A stretch of DNA of 64,000 bases from Pseudomonas sihuiensis (GCF_900106015.1 NZ_LT629797.1:868001-932000), one strand, 5' to 3'; shown: positions 44,864 through 56,273, numbered from the stretch's first letter. Notes: generated by a model from the letters alone, not told the origin. A program made the numbers and translations.

Positions 44864-46276
44864 ATGGTTTCACGACGCGATTTCTTTCTCGGGGCCGGCG
44901 CCATCGGCGCTGCGGTGGCCACTTCGGCGGTCAGCCGGGTGGCCATGGCGGCCCTGCCCGAACCGGTGCTGCAGGCCAGCGCCGACACCCAACCGCCGCT
45001 GCAGCCGAACAGCGGGCGGCCCTACAACCCGGTGGTCACCCTCAACGGCTGGACCCTGCCGTGGCGCATGAACAACGGCGTCAAGGAGTTCCACCTGGTC
45101 GCCGAGCCGGTGGTACGCGAGCTGGCGCCCGGCTATAAGGCCCACCTGTGGGGCTACAACGGCCAGTCGCCGGGACCGACCATCGAGGTGGTGGAGGGCG
45201 ACCGGGTGCGCATCTTCGTCACCAACAAGCTGCCCGAGCACACCAGCATCCACTGGCACGGCCAGCGTCTGCCCAACGGCATGGACGGCGTCGCGGGCCT
45301 GACCCAGCCGGCGATTCCGGTGGGCAAGACCTTCGTCTACGAGTTCGTCGCCCGCCGCCCCGGCACCTTCATGTACCACCCGCACGCCGACGAGATGGTG
45401 CAGATGGCCATGGGCATGATGGGGTTCTGGGTCACTCACCCCAAGGAGCATCATCCGCTGATCAGCGAGGTGGATCGCGACTACTGCTTCCTGCTCAGCG
45501 CCTACGACATCGAGCCGGGCGCCTACACGCCGAAGATCATGCAGATGCTCGATTTCAACCTGTGGACCTTCAACAGCCGCGTGTTCCCCGGCATCGACCC
45601 GCTGGTGGCGCGCCAGGGCGAGCGCGTGCGCCTGCGTGTCGGCAACCTGACCATGACCAACCACCCGATCCACCTGCACGGTCACGAGTTCGAGGTCACC
45701 GGCACCGACGGCGGGCCGACCCCGGTCGGCTCGCGCTGGCCGGAGGTGACCGCCGATGTGGCGGTGGGGCAGATGCGCCAGCTCGAGTTCATCGCCGACG
45801 AGGAGGGCGATTGGGCGCTGCACTGCCACAAGAGCCACCACAGCATGAACGCCATGGGCCACGACGTGCCGACCCTGGTCGGCGTCGATCATCGCGACAT
45901 GACGCGCAAGATCGCCAAACTGGTGCCCGACTACATGGTGATGGGCGAGCGCGGCATGGCCGACATGGCGGAGATGCAGATGCCGCTACCCGACAACACC
46001 GTGCCGATGATGACCGGCGACGGCCCGTTCGGCTCGGTGGAGATGGGCGGCATGTTCACCATGCTCAAGGTGCGCAAGGAGCTGGCCGCTGGCGACTACC
46101 GCGACCCGGGCTGGTTCGAGCACCCAGCCGGCACGGTGGCCCATGAGTGGAAGGGCGCACTGGCCAACCCGAGCCGCTCGCACGACGGCGGCGGCCAGTC
46201 GATGCCGCTCAAGCAGCCGCTCGAGACGCCGGTGGAAGTGCAGGTACGCAAGCCGGGCGGTCATGCCGGGCATTGA
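44864..46276 (+). CDS. Periplasmic multicopper oxidase
   Basis: A 470-residue copper oxidase. A Tat signal SRRDFFLG is followed by cupredoxin domains with the four copper motifs HWHG, HPHAD, HPIHLHGHEF and HCHKSHHSMNAM. Met-rich segments (AMGMMGF, DMAEMQMP) suggest cuprous-ion capture as in CopA/McoA. It probably oxidises Cu(I) in the periplasm. ATG at 44864 follows AAGGAA. It is shorter than CopA because the Met-rich insert is limited. Confidence 0.9.
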   Translation: MVSRRDFFLGAGAIGAAVATSAVSRVAMAALPEPVLQASADTQPPLQPNSGRPYNPVVTLNGWTLPWRMNNGVKEFHLVAEPVVRELAPGYKAHLWGYNGQSPGPTIEVVEGDRVRIFVTNKLPEHTSIHWHGQRLPNGMDGVAGLTQPAIPVGKTFVYEFVARRPGTFMYHPHADEMVQMAMGMMGFWVTHPKEHHPLISEVDRDYCFLLSAYDIEPGAYTPKIMQMLDFNLWTFNSRVFPGIDPLVARQGERVRLRVGNLTMTNHPIHLHGHEFEVTGTDGGPTPVGSRWPEVTADVAVGQMRQLEFIADEEGDWALHCHKSHHSMNAMGHDVPTLVGVDHRDMTRKIAKLVPDYMVMGERGMADMAEMQMPLPDNTVPMMTGDGPFGSVEMGGMFTMLKVRKELAAGDYRDPGWFEHPAGTVAHEWKGALANPSRSHDGGGQSMPLKQPLETPVEVQVRKPGGHAGH

Positions 46277-46327
46277 CGGGGCGGGCCGCCACGCGGCCCG
46301 GTCCCCATAGCAAGCGAGGATTCACAG

Positions 46328-46822
46328 ATGAAAACAGCACAGTTACTGGTTCTGACCCTGATCGGGCTGCTCGGCAGCCCGGCAGCGCTGGCCCACAGCG
46401 AGGTGCACGAGGGCCATCAGGCCGCCGCAACGATCAGGGAGCAGAAGCCCTGGGGCATCGCCGGCCATGCCAGCGAAGTCGACCGCACCATCGAGATCCG
46501 CATGACCGATCAGATGCGCTTCACTCCGGATCGGCTACAGGTCAGGCAGGGCGAAACCATCCGTTTTGTCCACCACAACGACGGCAAGATCCTCCACGAG
46601 TTCGTCATCGGTACCCGCGAAACCCTGGATGAACATGCCGAGGCAATGCTGCGTTTTCCCGGTATGGAGCACGACGAGCCCTATATGGCCCACGTGGCGC
46701 CGGGGCAGAGCGGCGAGATGATCTGGACCTTCAACCGCGCCGGCGAATTCGATTTCGCCTGCCTGATCGCCGGCCACTACCAGGCCGGCATGGTCGGCAC
46801 CATCCAGGTGCAGGCCGACTGA
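46328..46822 (+). CDS. Periplasmic cupredoxin-domain copper protein
   Basis: A 164-residue protein. Signal peptide LIGLLGSPAALA, then an N-terminal His-rich part (HSEVHEGH) and a cupredoxin fold. The type-1 copper ligands are visible: His in ILHEFVIG, and Cys, His, Met in FACLIAGHYQAGM. It is likely a periplasmic copper carrier or electron donor for the adjacent oxidase. Confidence 0.85.
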   Translation: MKTAQLLVLTLIGLLGSPAALAHSEVHEGHQAAATIREQKPWGIAGHASEVDRTIEIRMTDQMRFTPDRLQVRQGETIRFVHHNDGKILHEFVIGTRETLDEHAEAMLRFPGMEHDEPYMAHVAPGQSGEMIWTFNRAGEFDFACLIAGHYQAGMVGTIQVQAD

Positions 46823-46841
46823 CCTACGAGAGGAAACACGC

Positions 46842-47135
46842 ATGAAGAAACCATTGTTAATCGCGGCACTGACCGCCCTGTTCAGCCTGCCGTTGCAGGC
46901 CGCCGCCCCCGCGCCGCTGAGCCAGGGCGAGGTGCGCAAGGTGGACGCCGCCGCGCAGAAGATCACCCTGCGTCACGGCCCCATCGCCAGTATCGGCATG
47001 CCGCCGATGACCATGGTCTTCGAAGTCGAGAAGCCTGAACTACTGGAAGGGGTTTCAGCTGGAGAGAAGGTGAAGTTTCAAGTGCAGCAGCAGGGTAACC
47101 GTTACATCGTTACCGAACTGCAGGTAGTGGAGTAG
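46842..47135 (+). CDS. CusF-like periplasmic copper-binding protein
   Basis: A 97-residue protein with signal peptide LIAALTALFSLPLQAA and a small OB-fold. The CusF copper/silver site is present: HGPIASIGMPPMTMVF supplies His and Met ligands. It ends the copper operon. CusF normally delivers metal to CusCBA; here only the TolC-like partner is present, so pump genes may be elsewhere. Confidence 0.88.
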   Translation: MKKPLLIAALTALFSLPLQAAAPAPLSQGEVRKVDAAAQKITLRHGPIASIGMPPMTMVFEVEKPELLEGVSAGEKVKFQVQQQGNRYIVTELQVVE

Positions 47136-47147
47136 CCAGGAGAGCCG

Positions 47148-47168
47148 GCCCAGGCATTGCGCCTGGGC
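47148..47168. terminator. Hairpin between convergent cusF-like and HU genes
   Basis: GCCCAGGC-ATTGC-GCCTGGGC, a perfect 8-bp stem extendable by a few pairs. It lies between two convergent gene ends and could end both transcripts. There is no T-run, so intrinsic termination is uncertain. Confidence 0.5.
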
Positions 47169-47178
47169 TGGCGAACAC

Positions 47179-47457
47179 TCAGTTCAGGCCGTCGGTCAGG
47201 GCCTTGGCAGGTACCAGCTTGACCACTTTCTTGGCAGCGATTTCGATGGCTTTGCCGGTCTGCGGGTTACGGCCGGTGCGTGCCGGGCGCTCGCTCACTT
47301 TCAGCTTGCCGATGCCTGGCAGGGTGATCTCACCGTCGTTTTCCAGTGCGTCGCCGACAATTTCGCCCAGCTGATCGATCAGGGTACGGACAGTGGCTTT
47401 GGGCAGGGATACGGCCTCGGCCAGGTCGCTGATCAGTTGGTCTTTGGTGATTGCCAT
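47179..47457 (-). CDS. HU-family DNA-binding protein
   Basis: A 92-residue HU/IHF-type nucleoid protein (starts MAITKDQLISDLAEAV). It has the beta-arm segment RPARTGRNPQTGKAIEI with the Pro that intercalates into DNA. It bends DNA as a dimer. The ATG at 47457 follows GGAGT. The longer frame would read through upstream non-coding bases. Resembles Pseudomonas HupN, but the paralogue is not certain. Confidence 0.9.
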   Translation of the reverse strand: MAITKDQLISDLAEAVSLPKATVRTLIDQLGEIVGDALENDGEITLPGIGKLKVSERPARTGRNPQTGKAIEIAAKKVVKLVPAKALTDGLN

Positions 47458-47550
47458 GATGTAACTCCGTTTGCAGGTGAGAGGTTCGATGCTGCCGATA
47501 TGGATCTGCGCAGTCGAAAACGTGGGAACGCTAACATAAAAGACATGATT

Positions 47551-47576
47551 CGGCAGTGCCGCAACGGGCACTGCCG
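47551..47576 (-). terminator. Hairpin after the lipase-like gene
   Basis: CGGCAGTGCC-GCAACG-GGCACTGCCG, a perfect 10-bp stem, lies 19 bases after the lipase gene's stop. On the minus strand it is followed by a short T-rich run, as in an intrinsic terminator. Confidence 0.55.
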
Positions 47577-47594
47577 ATAGGGCTTAGTGTCGCA

Positions 47595-49187
47595 TCAGTC
47601 CTGGTGGTTCCAGCGTGCTAGCAAAAAACGCAGCCTGCCGCTGATGCCGGGTTCGCTGGCGCTGTCGAACGGCACCTCGATCTCCAGGCTTCCATCGTTC
47701 TGGAGGTTGCCATCGAGTTTATGGTCGGCGCTGTGCACCCCCTGGTTCTGCCAGGCGTGGCTCACCTGCCAGCCGCTGTCGGCGCCAGGCGGGGTTATTT
47801 CCAGCACCAGGCTGTTGCGGAACAGGTAGCTGCCCTCGAAATGCTGGTTGACCCATAGCTTGCGCTCCACCTCGTAGTCCGGCACTCGCACGTTAAAGGT
47901 CAAGGTATAGGCCAGCCCCTTGCGCCTACTGTTCACGCGCGCCCGATCAGCCAGAAACAGGCTGCCAAGGAATAGCTTGCCGTTCTCCTGCGGTGCCTTG
48001 AGCCAGTGCTGGTGGGCGAGACAGGCCACCGAATCCTCTTCGGCAGTACGCCGGCTCAGGTACCAGAGCTTGCCACGGGGGGCGGCGAGCACTTCGAACT
48101 GGTACAGGGCATTGACCGTTTGCCCCTGGCTCTCAGACTTGCGCAGCTCCTTGGGCAGGGTGATGGCGTCGACTTCAGCCCAGATGTCCACACGTACATC
48201 GCCGAACAGAAAGCGCGTGAGATTCTGGTAAGCCTCCTCGCTGTTGACGATGCCGAAGTAGCCGGAATGCGCTCGATAGGTAAAGGCCTTGGCGCAGGGC
48301 GCTGTCGGTTTGCCGCTAGCGTCCAGGCCGCAGAGGGTCGCGTTGTCGATGCGCACCAGGCCGTCGCTGCCATGGCCGGCGAAGGTACGCGACAGGCCCA
48401 GGCCAGCTTCGTAGTCCATGCGGTTGGTGCCAACCATGCAGAAGAATCGTTTGGATGCAAAGCGTGCCTCGGGTAGCCAGTCGACGCGCTCGGTGAGCTT
48501 GTAGGCAGCTTCCAGATCCAGAAAGGTCGCCAGGCGCTGGCGGTTGAAATTGCTGATATCGCTCAGGTTCAGCCAGCTCGGCGGGTTGATGCCGAGCAGG
48601 TCGATGCCGTTGTGCGGGGTAGCGTAGGTGAACACCTTGTCCACCAGCTGAGCCGCGCCGTCCGGATCCAGCTTGGGATTTTGCAGCAGGCCACGGCAGA
48701 CCAGGCCACCCATCGAATGGGCCACCAGATAGCAGCGAAAGTCGGTCTTGCTAATGCCGTTCTTGGGGTTGGCGCAGATCAGCTCGCGCACCTTGAGTAT
48801 CAGCTCGCCAAGCTTGCTGGCGAATACCTCCAGGCTCGGTGTGCTGCCGATGCCCAGCAGCCGTGAGGCCTCGTCGTAGTAGCGATAGATGATGATCGAA
48901 CGGCTGCCCAGGCGATTGTCGGTATTGGCGGCCCATTCCGGGTCGAGAATGTCGTAGCCGTCTTCGTATACGTCCTGATAGTCGAATTCCGTGGCCAGGC
49001 GGATCACTGGCGACTCGAAGACGAATTTGCGTGGCTGGCGGGTCTTTTCCGCTACCGCGCGGTAGACGGTAGAACCGAGGTTGAAACCGCAGAACGGGTC
49101 GGCGCTGGTCTGGTCGATCTCCCCCGGGGTCATGGCGTAGCCACGCACGTAGATGATCGGATGGAAGGGGCTATGCGAATTGGCCAT
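47595..49187 (-). CDS. Lipase-like alpha/beta hydrolase, uncharacterised
   Basis: A 530-residue protein. The first 300 residues have an alpha/beta hydrolase core with the nucleophile elbow YLVAHSMGGLVCRG (Ser) and TYATPHNG. The rest (300-530) holds a beta-rich, family-unknown region. No signal peptide is seen (MANSHSPFHPIIYVRG). It may be a cytoplasmic or self-secreted lipase/esterase. Start 49187 is the first ATG. Confidence 0.8.
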   Translation of the reverse strand: MANSHSPFHPIIYVRGYAMTPGEIDQTSADPFCGFNLGSTVYRAVAEKTRQPRKFVFESPVIRLATEFDYQDVYEDGYDILDPEWAANTDNRLGSRSIIIYRYYDEASRLLGIGSTPSLEVFASKLGELILKVRELICANPKNGISKTDFRCYLVAHSMGGLVCRGLLQNPKLDPDGAAQLVDKVFTYATPHNGIDLLGINPPSWLNLSDISNFNRQRLATFLDLEAAYKLTERVDWLPEARFASKRFFCMVGTNRMDYEAGLGLSRTFAGHGSDGLVRIDNATLCGLDASGKPTAPCAKAFTYRAHSGYFGIVNSEEAYQNLTRFLFGDVRVDIWAEVDAITLPKELRKSESQGQTVNALYQFEVLAAPRGKLWYLSRRTAEEDSVACLAHQHWLKAPQENGKLFLGSLFLADRARVNSRRKGLAYTLTFNVRVPDYEVERKLWVNQHFEGSYLFRNSLVLEITPPGADSGWQVSHAWQNQGVHSADHKLDGNLQNDGSLEIEVPFDSASEPGISGRLRFLLARWNHQD

Positions 49188-49383
49188 GGTTGCTCCTGAG
49201 GTGGCGTGCGCGTGCCTCGGGAATGCTCATCATGGCCGAACTGCGGGATGCGACGAGTGGCGCGGGTAATAGTGGAGAAGGTTAGTTCAGCGCCAGAGGT
49301 TTTCCGGATTTTTGCACCGCCAGACGGCGACTTGGCAAGGCTCGACTAAGCTACTGATACTTGCCTAATGCTGGAGTGCCATC

Positions 49384-51018
49384 ATGTTGCGCGCATTTGC
49401 CGATCTGGGGTTCCGCTGGAAGATTGCCCTGCCCATTCTGTTGCTGGCCGCCTTGCTGGTAGCGATGGGAACCTTGGGTGTGCGCGGTATCACTCAGGTC
49501 GCCGAATCCAGTACCACGCTGACCAATCGCCATCTGCCGGCCATCAGCCTGCTGCTCAACGCCGACCGCGATCTTTATCAGGCCTTCGTCGCTGAGCGTA
49601 GCCTGCTTGATGAGGGTGCCGAGGATCACGTCGCCGCGCTCAAGAAAACTCACGCCGAGAACCTGCAGCAGGCCTACGACCGTGTGCACAAGTTCGCCGA
49701 CATGCAGCCCGGCAGCGAGGCGCTGGCGCTGGTGGCCGAGTTCGATCGTGGCTTCGAGCGCTGGAAGGCCACCTCGCAGCGAGTGCTGGAGCTGGCCTCC
49801 AGTGATCCGGAAGGCGCCAGTCGGCTTAGCTTTGGCGACAGCGAGGCGCAGTTCGAAGAGGCGCGCACTGCCATCGACAAGCTCGGTGAATTGGAAGACA
49901 ACGCCGCCAATGCCGTTGGCACCGATGCCATTGCCCGCGGCGAAGCGCTGGTCTGGCAGCAGGGACTGATCATCGCCATCGGCCTGCTGGTGTGCCTGGT
50001 CCTGGTGGTGGGCTTCCCGCTGTTGGTGACCCGTCCGCTGCATAACCTGCTTTATCGCATCGAACAGATCGCTGACGGTGACGGCGACCTGCGGGTGCGC
50101 CTGGACGTGCTCTCCAGGGACGAACTGGGCAAGCTCAGCCACGCCTTCAACCGCTTTCTCGACAAACTGCAGCCGTTGATCAAGGAAGTCGGCAGGGTCA
50201 CTGGTGAGGTGGCCGACTCGGCACAGAGTCTCGCAGGCATGGCGGCCGCCAATGATCGATTGATCAGCAGCGAGCACGCGGCGGTCGATCAGGTCAGCAC
50301 TGCGGCCACCGAAATGAGCGTGGCCGTGCATGAGGTGGCGCGCAATGCGCAGAATGCTGCCGATGCTGCGCGCCATGCCGAGGTCCAGTCGCGAGAAGGC
50401 GCCCAGGTGGTCGGTGCGACCATTCATTCGATTCGCCAACTGGCCCAGGAAGTGGAGAGCGCATCCGACACCATCCAGACCCTGGAGCAGGAAACCGCCA
50501 ACATCGGTGCGGTACTGGCGGTGATCAAGGGCATCGCTGAACAGACCAACCTGCTGGCGCTCAACGCGGCCATCGAGGCAGCGCGGGCAGGGGAGCAGGG
50601 CCGCGGTTTTGCCGTGGTCGCCGATGAGGTGCGAGCGCTGGCAGCACGTACCCAGGAGTCGACCAAGGACATCCAGCAGATGATCGAGCGTCTACAGGCT
50701 GGTGTGCAGAATGCGGTCAAGGCCACGCACTCAGGCAGCGCACGGGCGCGGCAGAGCGTGGAGCAGGCTGCCGGTGTGGACCAGGCTTTGAGCGTGACCG
50801 GTGATTCGGTGCAGCGCATCAACGACATGGCTGCGCAGATCGCCACCGCCTGCGAGGAACAGAGCAGCGTTACCGAGGAAATCGCGCGCAATATCAGTGA
50901 CATTCGCGACCTCTCCAACGAAGCGGCGCAGACGTCCGAACAGAGCACGCGGGCCAGCCAACACCTGTCCGAGCTGTCCCACGGGCTGGCCCAGTTGGTG
51001 GGACGTTTCCGGGTGTGA
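49384..51018 (+). CDS. Methyl-accepting chemotaxis protein
   Basis: A 544-residue chemoreceptor. TM1 at about residues 12-34, a helical periplasmic sensor (four-helix-bundle-like) to about 190, TM2 about 195-217, a HAMP domain, then the signalling hairpin with the tip [30 protein letters not shown] (only partly listed here). There is no C-terminal pentapeptide for CheR. The ligand is unknown. Monocistronic. Confidence 0.9.
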   Translation: MLRAFADLGFRWKIALPILLLAALLVAMGTLGVRGITQVAESSTTLTNRHLPAISLLLNADRDLYQAFVAERSLLDEGAEDHVAALKKTHAENLQQAYDRVHKFADMQPGSEALALVAEFDRGFERWKATSQRVLELASSDPEGASRLSFGDSEAQFEEARTAIDKLGELEDNAANAVGTDAIARGEALVWQQGLIIAIGLLVCLVLVVGFPLLVTRPLHNLLYRIEQIADGDGDLRVRLDVLSRDELGKLSHAFNRFLDKLQPLIKEVGRVTGEVADSAQSLAGMAAANDRLISSEHAAVDQVSTAATEMSVAVHEVARNAQNAADAARHAEVQSREGAQVVGATIHSIRQLAQEVESASDTIQTLEQETANIGAVLAVIKGIAEQTNLLALNAAIEAARAGEQGRGFAVVADEVRALAARTQESTKDIQQMIERLQAGVQNAVKATHSGSARARQSVEQAAGVDQALSVTGDSVQRINDMAAQIATACEEQSSVTEEIARNISDIRDLSNEAAQTSEQSTRASQHLSELSHGLAQLVGRFRV

Positions 51019-51053
51019 CGTCAGTGTCTCGCGTATCTAAGTGTTTGAAGCAG

Positions 51054-51081
51054 TTGTAAGTTTACGTTTAGCCGTTACAAT
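51054..51081 (+). promoter_or_regulatory. Promoter of the 4.5S RNA gene
   Basis: TTGTAA and TACAAT with a 16-base spacer match sigma-70 elements. Transcription would begin near 51089, before the mature RNA. Confidence 0.55.
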
Positions 51082-51114
51082 GGCGCGGCTCGCCGCAATG
51101 GCGAGCAGCGTTAT

Positions 51115-51225
51115 GGTGGCCCTGCCGGTCCCCTCGCAACGATTACCCGTCAACCTGGTCAGGCCCGGAAGGGAGCAGCCACAGCGGGAACATTGTGTGC
51201 CGGGGTGTGGCTGGTAGGGTCCACC
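51115..51225 (+). ncRNA. ffs: 4.5S (SRP) RNA
   Basis: The strongly conserved SRP loop GGTCAGGCCCGGAAGGGAGC is present, flanked by pairing ends GGTGG and CCACC. The RNA binds Ffh for co-translational membrane targeting. Boundaries are by stem pairing; the primary transcript may be longer at either end. Confidence 0.95.
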
Positions 51226-51302
51226 TCCAGTTTCCAAGCCCTTGCATCCTTCTATCTCAATATCTTCAGCGTCTATCTGGCGGTTTTTTGCTGTGCGCAA
51301 TA

Positions 51303-51330
51303 AAAAGCCCGCGCTTTGGGCGCGGGCTTT
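51303..51330 (-). terminator. Intrinsic terminator of the small-protein gene
   Basis: AAAGCCCGCGC-TTTG-GGCGCGGGCTTT. On the minus strand the stem is followed by TTTTTATT. It sits just beyond the stop of the gene at 51346 and may also stop readthrough from the plus strand. Confidence 0.85.
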
Positions 51331-51345
51331 CGGCTGTTTGCAGGC

Positions 51346-51633
51346 TCAGGCGATGCGGTAATTCAACACGCTGTCCTGTTCCTTGAGCGTCTTGCGCAGA
51401 TCGGCTGGGATATTGCCGGCGCGTACGGCCAGTTCCAGGCGGATTTCTTCCAGGCTTTGGGCGAAGGCATTCTGGTCGTTGATCTGTGGCTTGGCCAGGA
51501 CGCGGCTGTAGACAGTGATGTCGCTCTCGTCGAGCAGGGCGAGGATGATGCTGCCGTCCGGGCGCGGTGAGCTGAAGCTGGCACGCAACGGATTGAACAG
51601 GTGATCGACGAGCTGTTGGTTGGTGAGTTCCAT
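51346..51633 (-). CDS. Small protein, DUF3509-like
   Basis: A 95-residue acidic protein starting MELTNQQLVDHLFNP. It shares the architecture of the next gene's product (beta-rich segment ending in Asp-Gly-Ser/Asp-Lys-Thr, then a helical YSRxL...IRLEL/TRQSL stretch), and both resemble the Pseudomonas DUF3509 family. Function unknown. The gene is followed by a strong intrinsic terminator. Confidence 0.7.
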   Translation of the reverse strand: MELTNQQLVDHLFNPLRASFSSPRPDGSIILALLDESDITVYSRVLAKPQINDQNAFAQSLEEIRLELAVRAGNIPADLRKTLKEQDSVLNYRIA

Positions 51634-51686
51634 GTCCTACTCCATCCTGAGGTTGGTCACCTTCGACCTCAGGATGACGACTTAGT

Positions 51687-51908
51687 TCAGGCAGTGAGCG
51701 ACTGGCGGGTACGCTCGATCACCTGTTGCAGCGATTCGTCGCTGTACTGGCCTGGGTAGAGACGCTGGCTGTACTGGGCGATACCGGTCTTGTCGACCAG
51801 GGTAAAACTGAAGCTGCCCTTGCGCGTTGCCTGAATGCGGCAATCGAACGGTGCAAAGGCGTGAGTCAGGGTGCTGATGGCTTTCTGAATTTGATGTTGA
51901 GCATTCAT
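51687..51908 (-). CDS. Small protein, DUF3509-like paralogue
   Basis: A 73-residue protein starting MNAQHQIQKAISTLTHAF, with AQYSQRLYPGQYSDESL matching VYSRVLAKPQINDQNAF of the neighbour. Function unknown. It is probably upstream in the same transcript as 51346, 53 bases apart. Confidence 0.7.
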   Translation of the reverse strand: MNAQHQIQKAISTLTHAFAPFDCRIQATRKGSFSFTLVDKTGIAQYSQRLYPGQYSDESLQQVIERTRQSLTA

Positions 51909-52372
51909 TTTTCTAAGTATTCCTTAAAGCATGTGCGCTTCGTTGCGCGTGGTGTAGCTCCATGTGGTTGGCCGAAAAACGGCCATAGCATGTCAACCGA
52001 TCGGAGCTTGATTAGCACGATAAAGTTCCATTGTTACGGTTCTTCGGCGTGGTCGGTACGTCGGAGGCAGGCAGAGGAACTGCGCCGATAAACGGCGAGT
52101 CGGCCTGATCAGTCAGCAGATGGGATCTTGGAGGGCGGCAGCGCAGAGATGCGCTAGACGTTGAACCGGGAAACCAGCGAGGGGGCGCAAAGGCCTTAAT
52201 GACTTGCAGCGTGGTACGAACGGCGCGAATACTAATGCTTTGTGCAAGAAATGACCAGTGTTATTTCTCAAGTCAGGGCGATGCTGCTCCACACAAGCGG
52301 GTGGCGGATGCAATTTGCCGGTTGCTCCGCTAGGATTAGCCCACTTTTGCTTTCCTCATATGACGGTTTTCC
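51909..52372. other. 464-base gap upstream of dnaX, no gene found
   Basis: I see no convincing coding region. It holds small hairpins (GGCCG-AAAAA-CGGCC at 51970-51984) and must contain the promoters of dnaX (plus) and the small-protein pair (minus). dnaX itself has no clear ribosome site. A small RNA cannot be excluded. Confidence 0.5.
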
Positions 52373-54478
<2,106 letters not shown>

Positions 54479-54526
54479 CCGGTCGTTTCAACGACTTGTT
54501 TAACCCCGAACACCGAGGATACCGAC

Positions 54527-54853
54527 ATGATGAAAGGTGGCATGGCAGGCCTGATGAAGCAGGCTCAGCAAATGCAGGAAAAAATGCAGAAGATGCAGGA
54601 AGAACTGGCCAACGCTGAAGTCACCGGCCAGTCCGGCGCCGGCCTGGTCAGCGTGGTGATGACCGGTCGTCACGACGTCAAGCGCATCACCCTGGATGAC
54701 AGCCTGATGCAGGAAGACAAGGAAGTGCTGGAAGACCTGATCGCCGCTGCCGTCAACGACGCGGTGCGTAAGGTCGAGCAGAACAGCCAGGAGAAGATGT
54801 CCGGCATGACCGCAGGGATGCAGCTACCCCCCGGCTTCAAAATGCCCTTCTGA
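54527..54853 (+). CDS. ybaB: YbaB/EbfC nucleoid-associated protein
   Basis: A 108-residue YbaB/EbfC family DNA-binding protein, with [14 protein letters not shown] helix at the start and [16 protein letters not shown]. It lies between dnaX and recR in the common gammaproteobacterial order. A few bases after dnaX, same strand; likely co-transcribed. Confidence 0.94.
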   Translation: MMKGGMAGLMKQAQQMQEKMQKMQEELANAEVTGQSGAGLVSVVMTGRHDVKRITLDDSLMQEDKEVLEDLIAAAVNDAVRKVEQNSQEKMSGMTAGMQLPPGFKMPF

Positions 54854-54889
54854 GCATGTGACGCCCAGCCGGCACGCATTACTGCGTTG

Positions 54890-54947
54890 CGAAAGGCCCC
54901 GAGCATCCTCATTTACAGACTTAAACTCCGGTGCTCGGGGCCTTTCG
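54890..54947 (+). terminator. Large inverted repeat after ybaB
   Basis: A perfect 16-bp repeat (CGAAAGGCCCCGAGCA with its complement) around a 26-base spacer. It could end the dnaX-ybaB transcript, although no T-run follows. Confidence 0.6.
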
Positions 54948-55009
54948 CGCCTTGTACTGCATACCGTCCGGTCGCCCCGTGATAATGCTGTGCAAAAACG
55001 CACCCGTTC

Positions 55010-55031
55010 GTAGGGTGGGCTTTAGCCCACC
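55010..55031. repeat. REP-like half element before recR
   Basis: GTAGGGTGGGCTTTAGCCCACC, an imperfect palindrome with the same GTAG-type opening as the other families. It stands alone. Confidence 0.65.
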
Positions 55032-55064
55032 AGATCATTGCCCGCCAACTTTTGCAGGACTTCC

Positions 55065-55664
55065 ATGAGCTTCAGCCCTCTGATTCGCCAGTTGATCGAT
55101 TCTCTGCGCATCCTGCCCGGCGTCGGCCAGAAGACCGCGCAGCGCATGGCGCTGCAGCTGCTCGAGCGCGATCGCAGTGGTGGTCTGCGTCTGGCGCAGG
55201 CACTGAATGCGGCGATGGAAGGCGTGGGGCACTGCAAGCGCTGCCGCAGCCTGAGCGAGGACGAAATCTGCCAGCTGTGTCTGGACGAGCGCCGCGACGA
55301 CAGCCTGCTGTGTGTGGTCGAAGGTCCGATGGACGTGCATGCCGTGGAGCAGACCGGCTTTCGCGGCCGTTATTTCGTGCTCAAGGGGCATCTCTCACCG
55401 CTCGATGGTCTGGGGCCAGAGGCCATCGGTATTCCGGCGCTGCTGGAGCGTATCGATGCCGGTGCTTTCAGCGAAGTGATCCTGGCCACCAACCCGACGG
55501 TGGAAGGCGAGGCCACGGCGCACTACATCGCTCAGATCCTCGCCGGTAAAGGTCTGGTCGCCTCGCGCATCGCCCATGGCATGCCGCTCGGTGGCGAACT
55601 GGAACTGGTCGACGGCGGCACCCTGGCCCATGCCTTGGCAGGTCGGCGCCCGATCAGCCTGTAA
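55065..55664 (+). CDS. recR: Recombination mediator RecR
   Basis: A 199-residue RecR. An N-terminal helix-hairpin-helix region ([16 protein letters not shown]), a four-Cys zinc finger (CKRC...CQLC) and a Toprim domain ([14 protein letters not shown]) are seen. It helps load RecA at gaps. The ATG at 55065 (MSFSPLI) has GCAGGAC upstream; the frame from 55038 is not expected. Confidence 0.95.
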   Translation: MSFSPLIRQLIDSLRILPGVGQKTAQRMALQLLERDRSGGLRLAQALNAAMEGVGHCKRCRSLSEDEICQLCLDERRDDSLLCVVEGPMDVHAVEQTGFRGRYFVLKGHLSPLDGLGPEAIGIPALLERIDAGAFSEVILATNPTVEGEATAHYIAQILAGKGLVASRIAHGMPLGGELELVDGGTLAHALAGRRPISL

Positions 55665-55694
55665 GCAGTCAAACCCTCTCGATTCGGAGTGCCA

Positions 55695-56273
55695 GTGACC
55701 ACCGACACTCTGCGCCGTATTGCTCTGCTGCTCCTGCTCGGGGCGCCTCTGGCCGTACAGGCTCAATGTCCGACCGGGCAGGTACAGGTGTGCCTGGGCG
55801 CTTCCTGCTTGTGCGTGCCCGATCCGGTACGGGTACGCGAAGATGGCCTGAATATGGCGGCGGCGCGTCTCGAAGCCTGGTTGCTGCAATCTCGCCAGGC
55901 AGCACTGCTAGCCGGCACCGAACCTATCCCTCTGATGATTCGTGCCCAGCTCGCGCCTTTCTACGACGATGCATTGCTTGATGAAGTGCGCTTTCGCGTG
56001 GGCATCACCGACGAGATGGACGCCGCCACCGTCATGCTGCAGAACCCCGATGTGCAGGCCGTGACGCTGGTCGACGTGGTGGTATTTCGCAACGCCGATG
56101 CTGCTGCAGAGGATGCAGCGCTGTGGGCGCATGAATTGTGGCATGTGCAGCAATACCGCGAGTGGGGCACCGATGGCTTCGCCCAGCGTTACACGCGCAA
56201 TTTCCAGTCGGTGGAAGGGCCAGCCTACGAGATGGGCGAGCGGGTGAGAAAAGCGTTGCGCGGGCAGAAATGA
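55695..56273 (+). CDS. Exported DUF4157-like protein
   Basis: A 192-residue protein with signal peptide (LRRIALLLLLGAPLAVQA) and a Cys-rich mature start (CPTGQVQVCLGASCLC). The C-terminal HELWHVQQY plus EGPAYEMGERV resembles DUF4157 (metallopeptidase-like HExxH without the second Glu; here HELWH is intact). The GTG at 55695 follows GGAGT. The role is unknown, perhaps a periplasmic peptidase-like protein. It lies between recR and the acyl-CoA dehydrogenase. Confidence 0.7.
   Translation: MTTDTLRRIALLLLLGAPLAVQAQCPTGQVQVCLGASCLCVPDPVRVREDGLNMAAARLEAWLLQSRQAALLAGTEPIPLMIRAQLAPFYDDALLDEVRFRVGITDEMDAATVMLQNPDVQAVTLVDVVVFRNADAAAEDAALWAHELWHVQQYREWGTDGFAQRYTRNFQSVEGPAYEMGERVRKALRGQK

Noticed and set aside
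52081..52220. tRNA-like stretch upstream of dnaX
   Set aside because: GTTGAACC resembles a T-loop only loosely and no cloverleaf or CCA end could be built.
54890..54947. Inverted repeat considered as an attachment or insertion site
   Set aside because: Position after ybaB and stem shape fit a transcript end; no duplication or mobile gene nearby.
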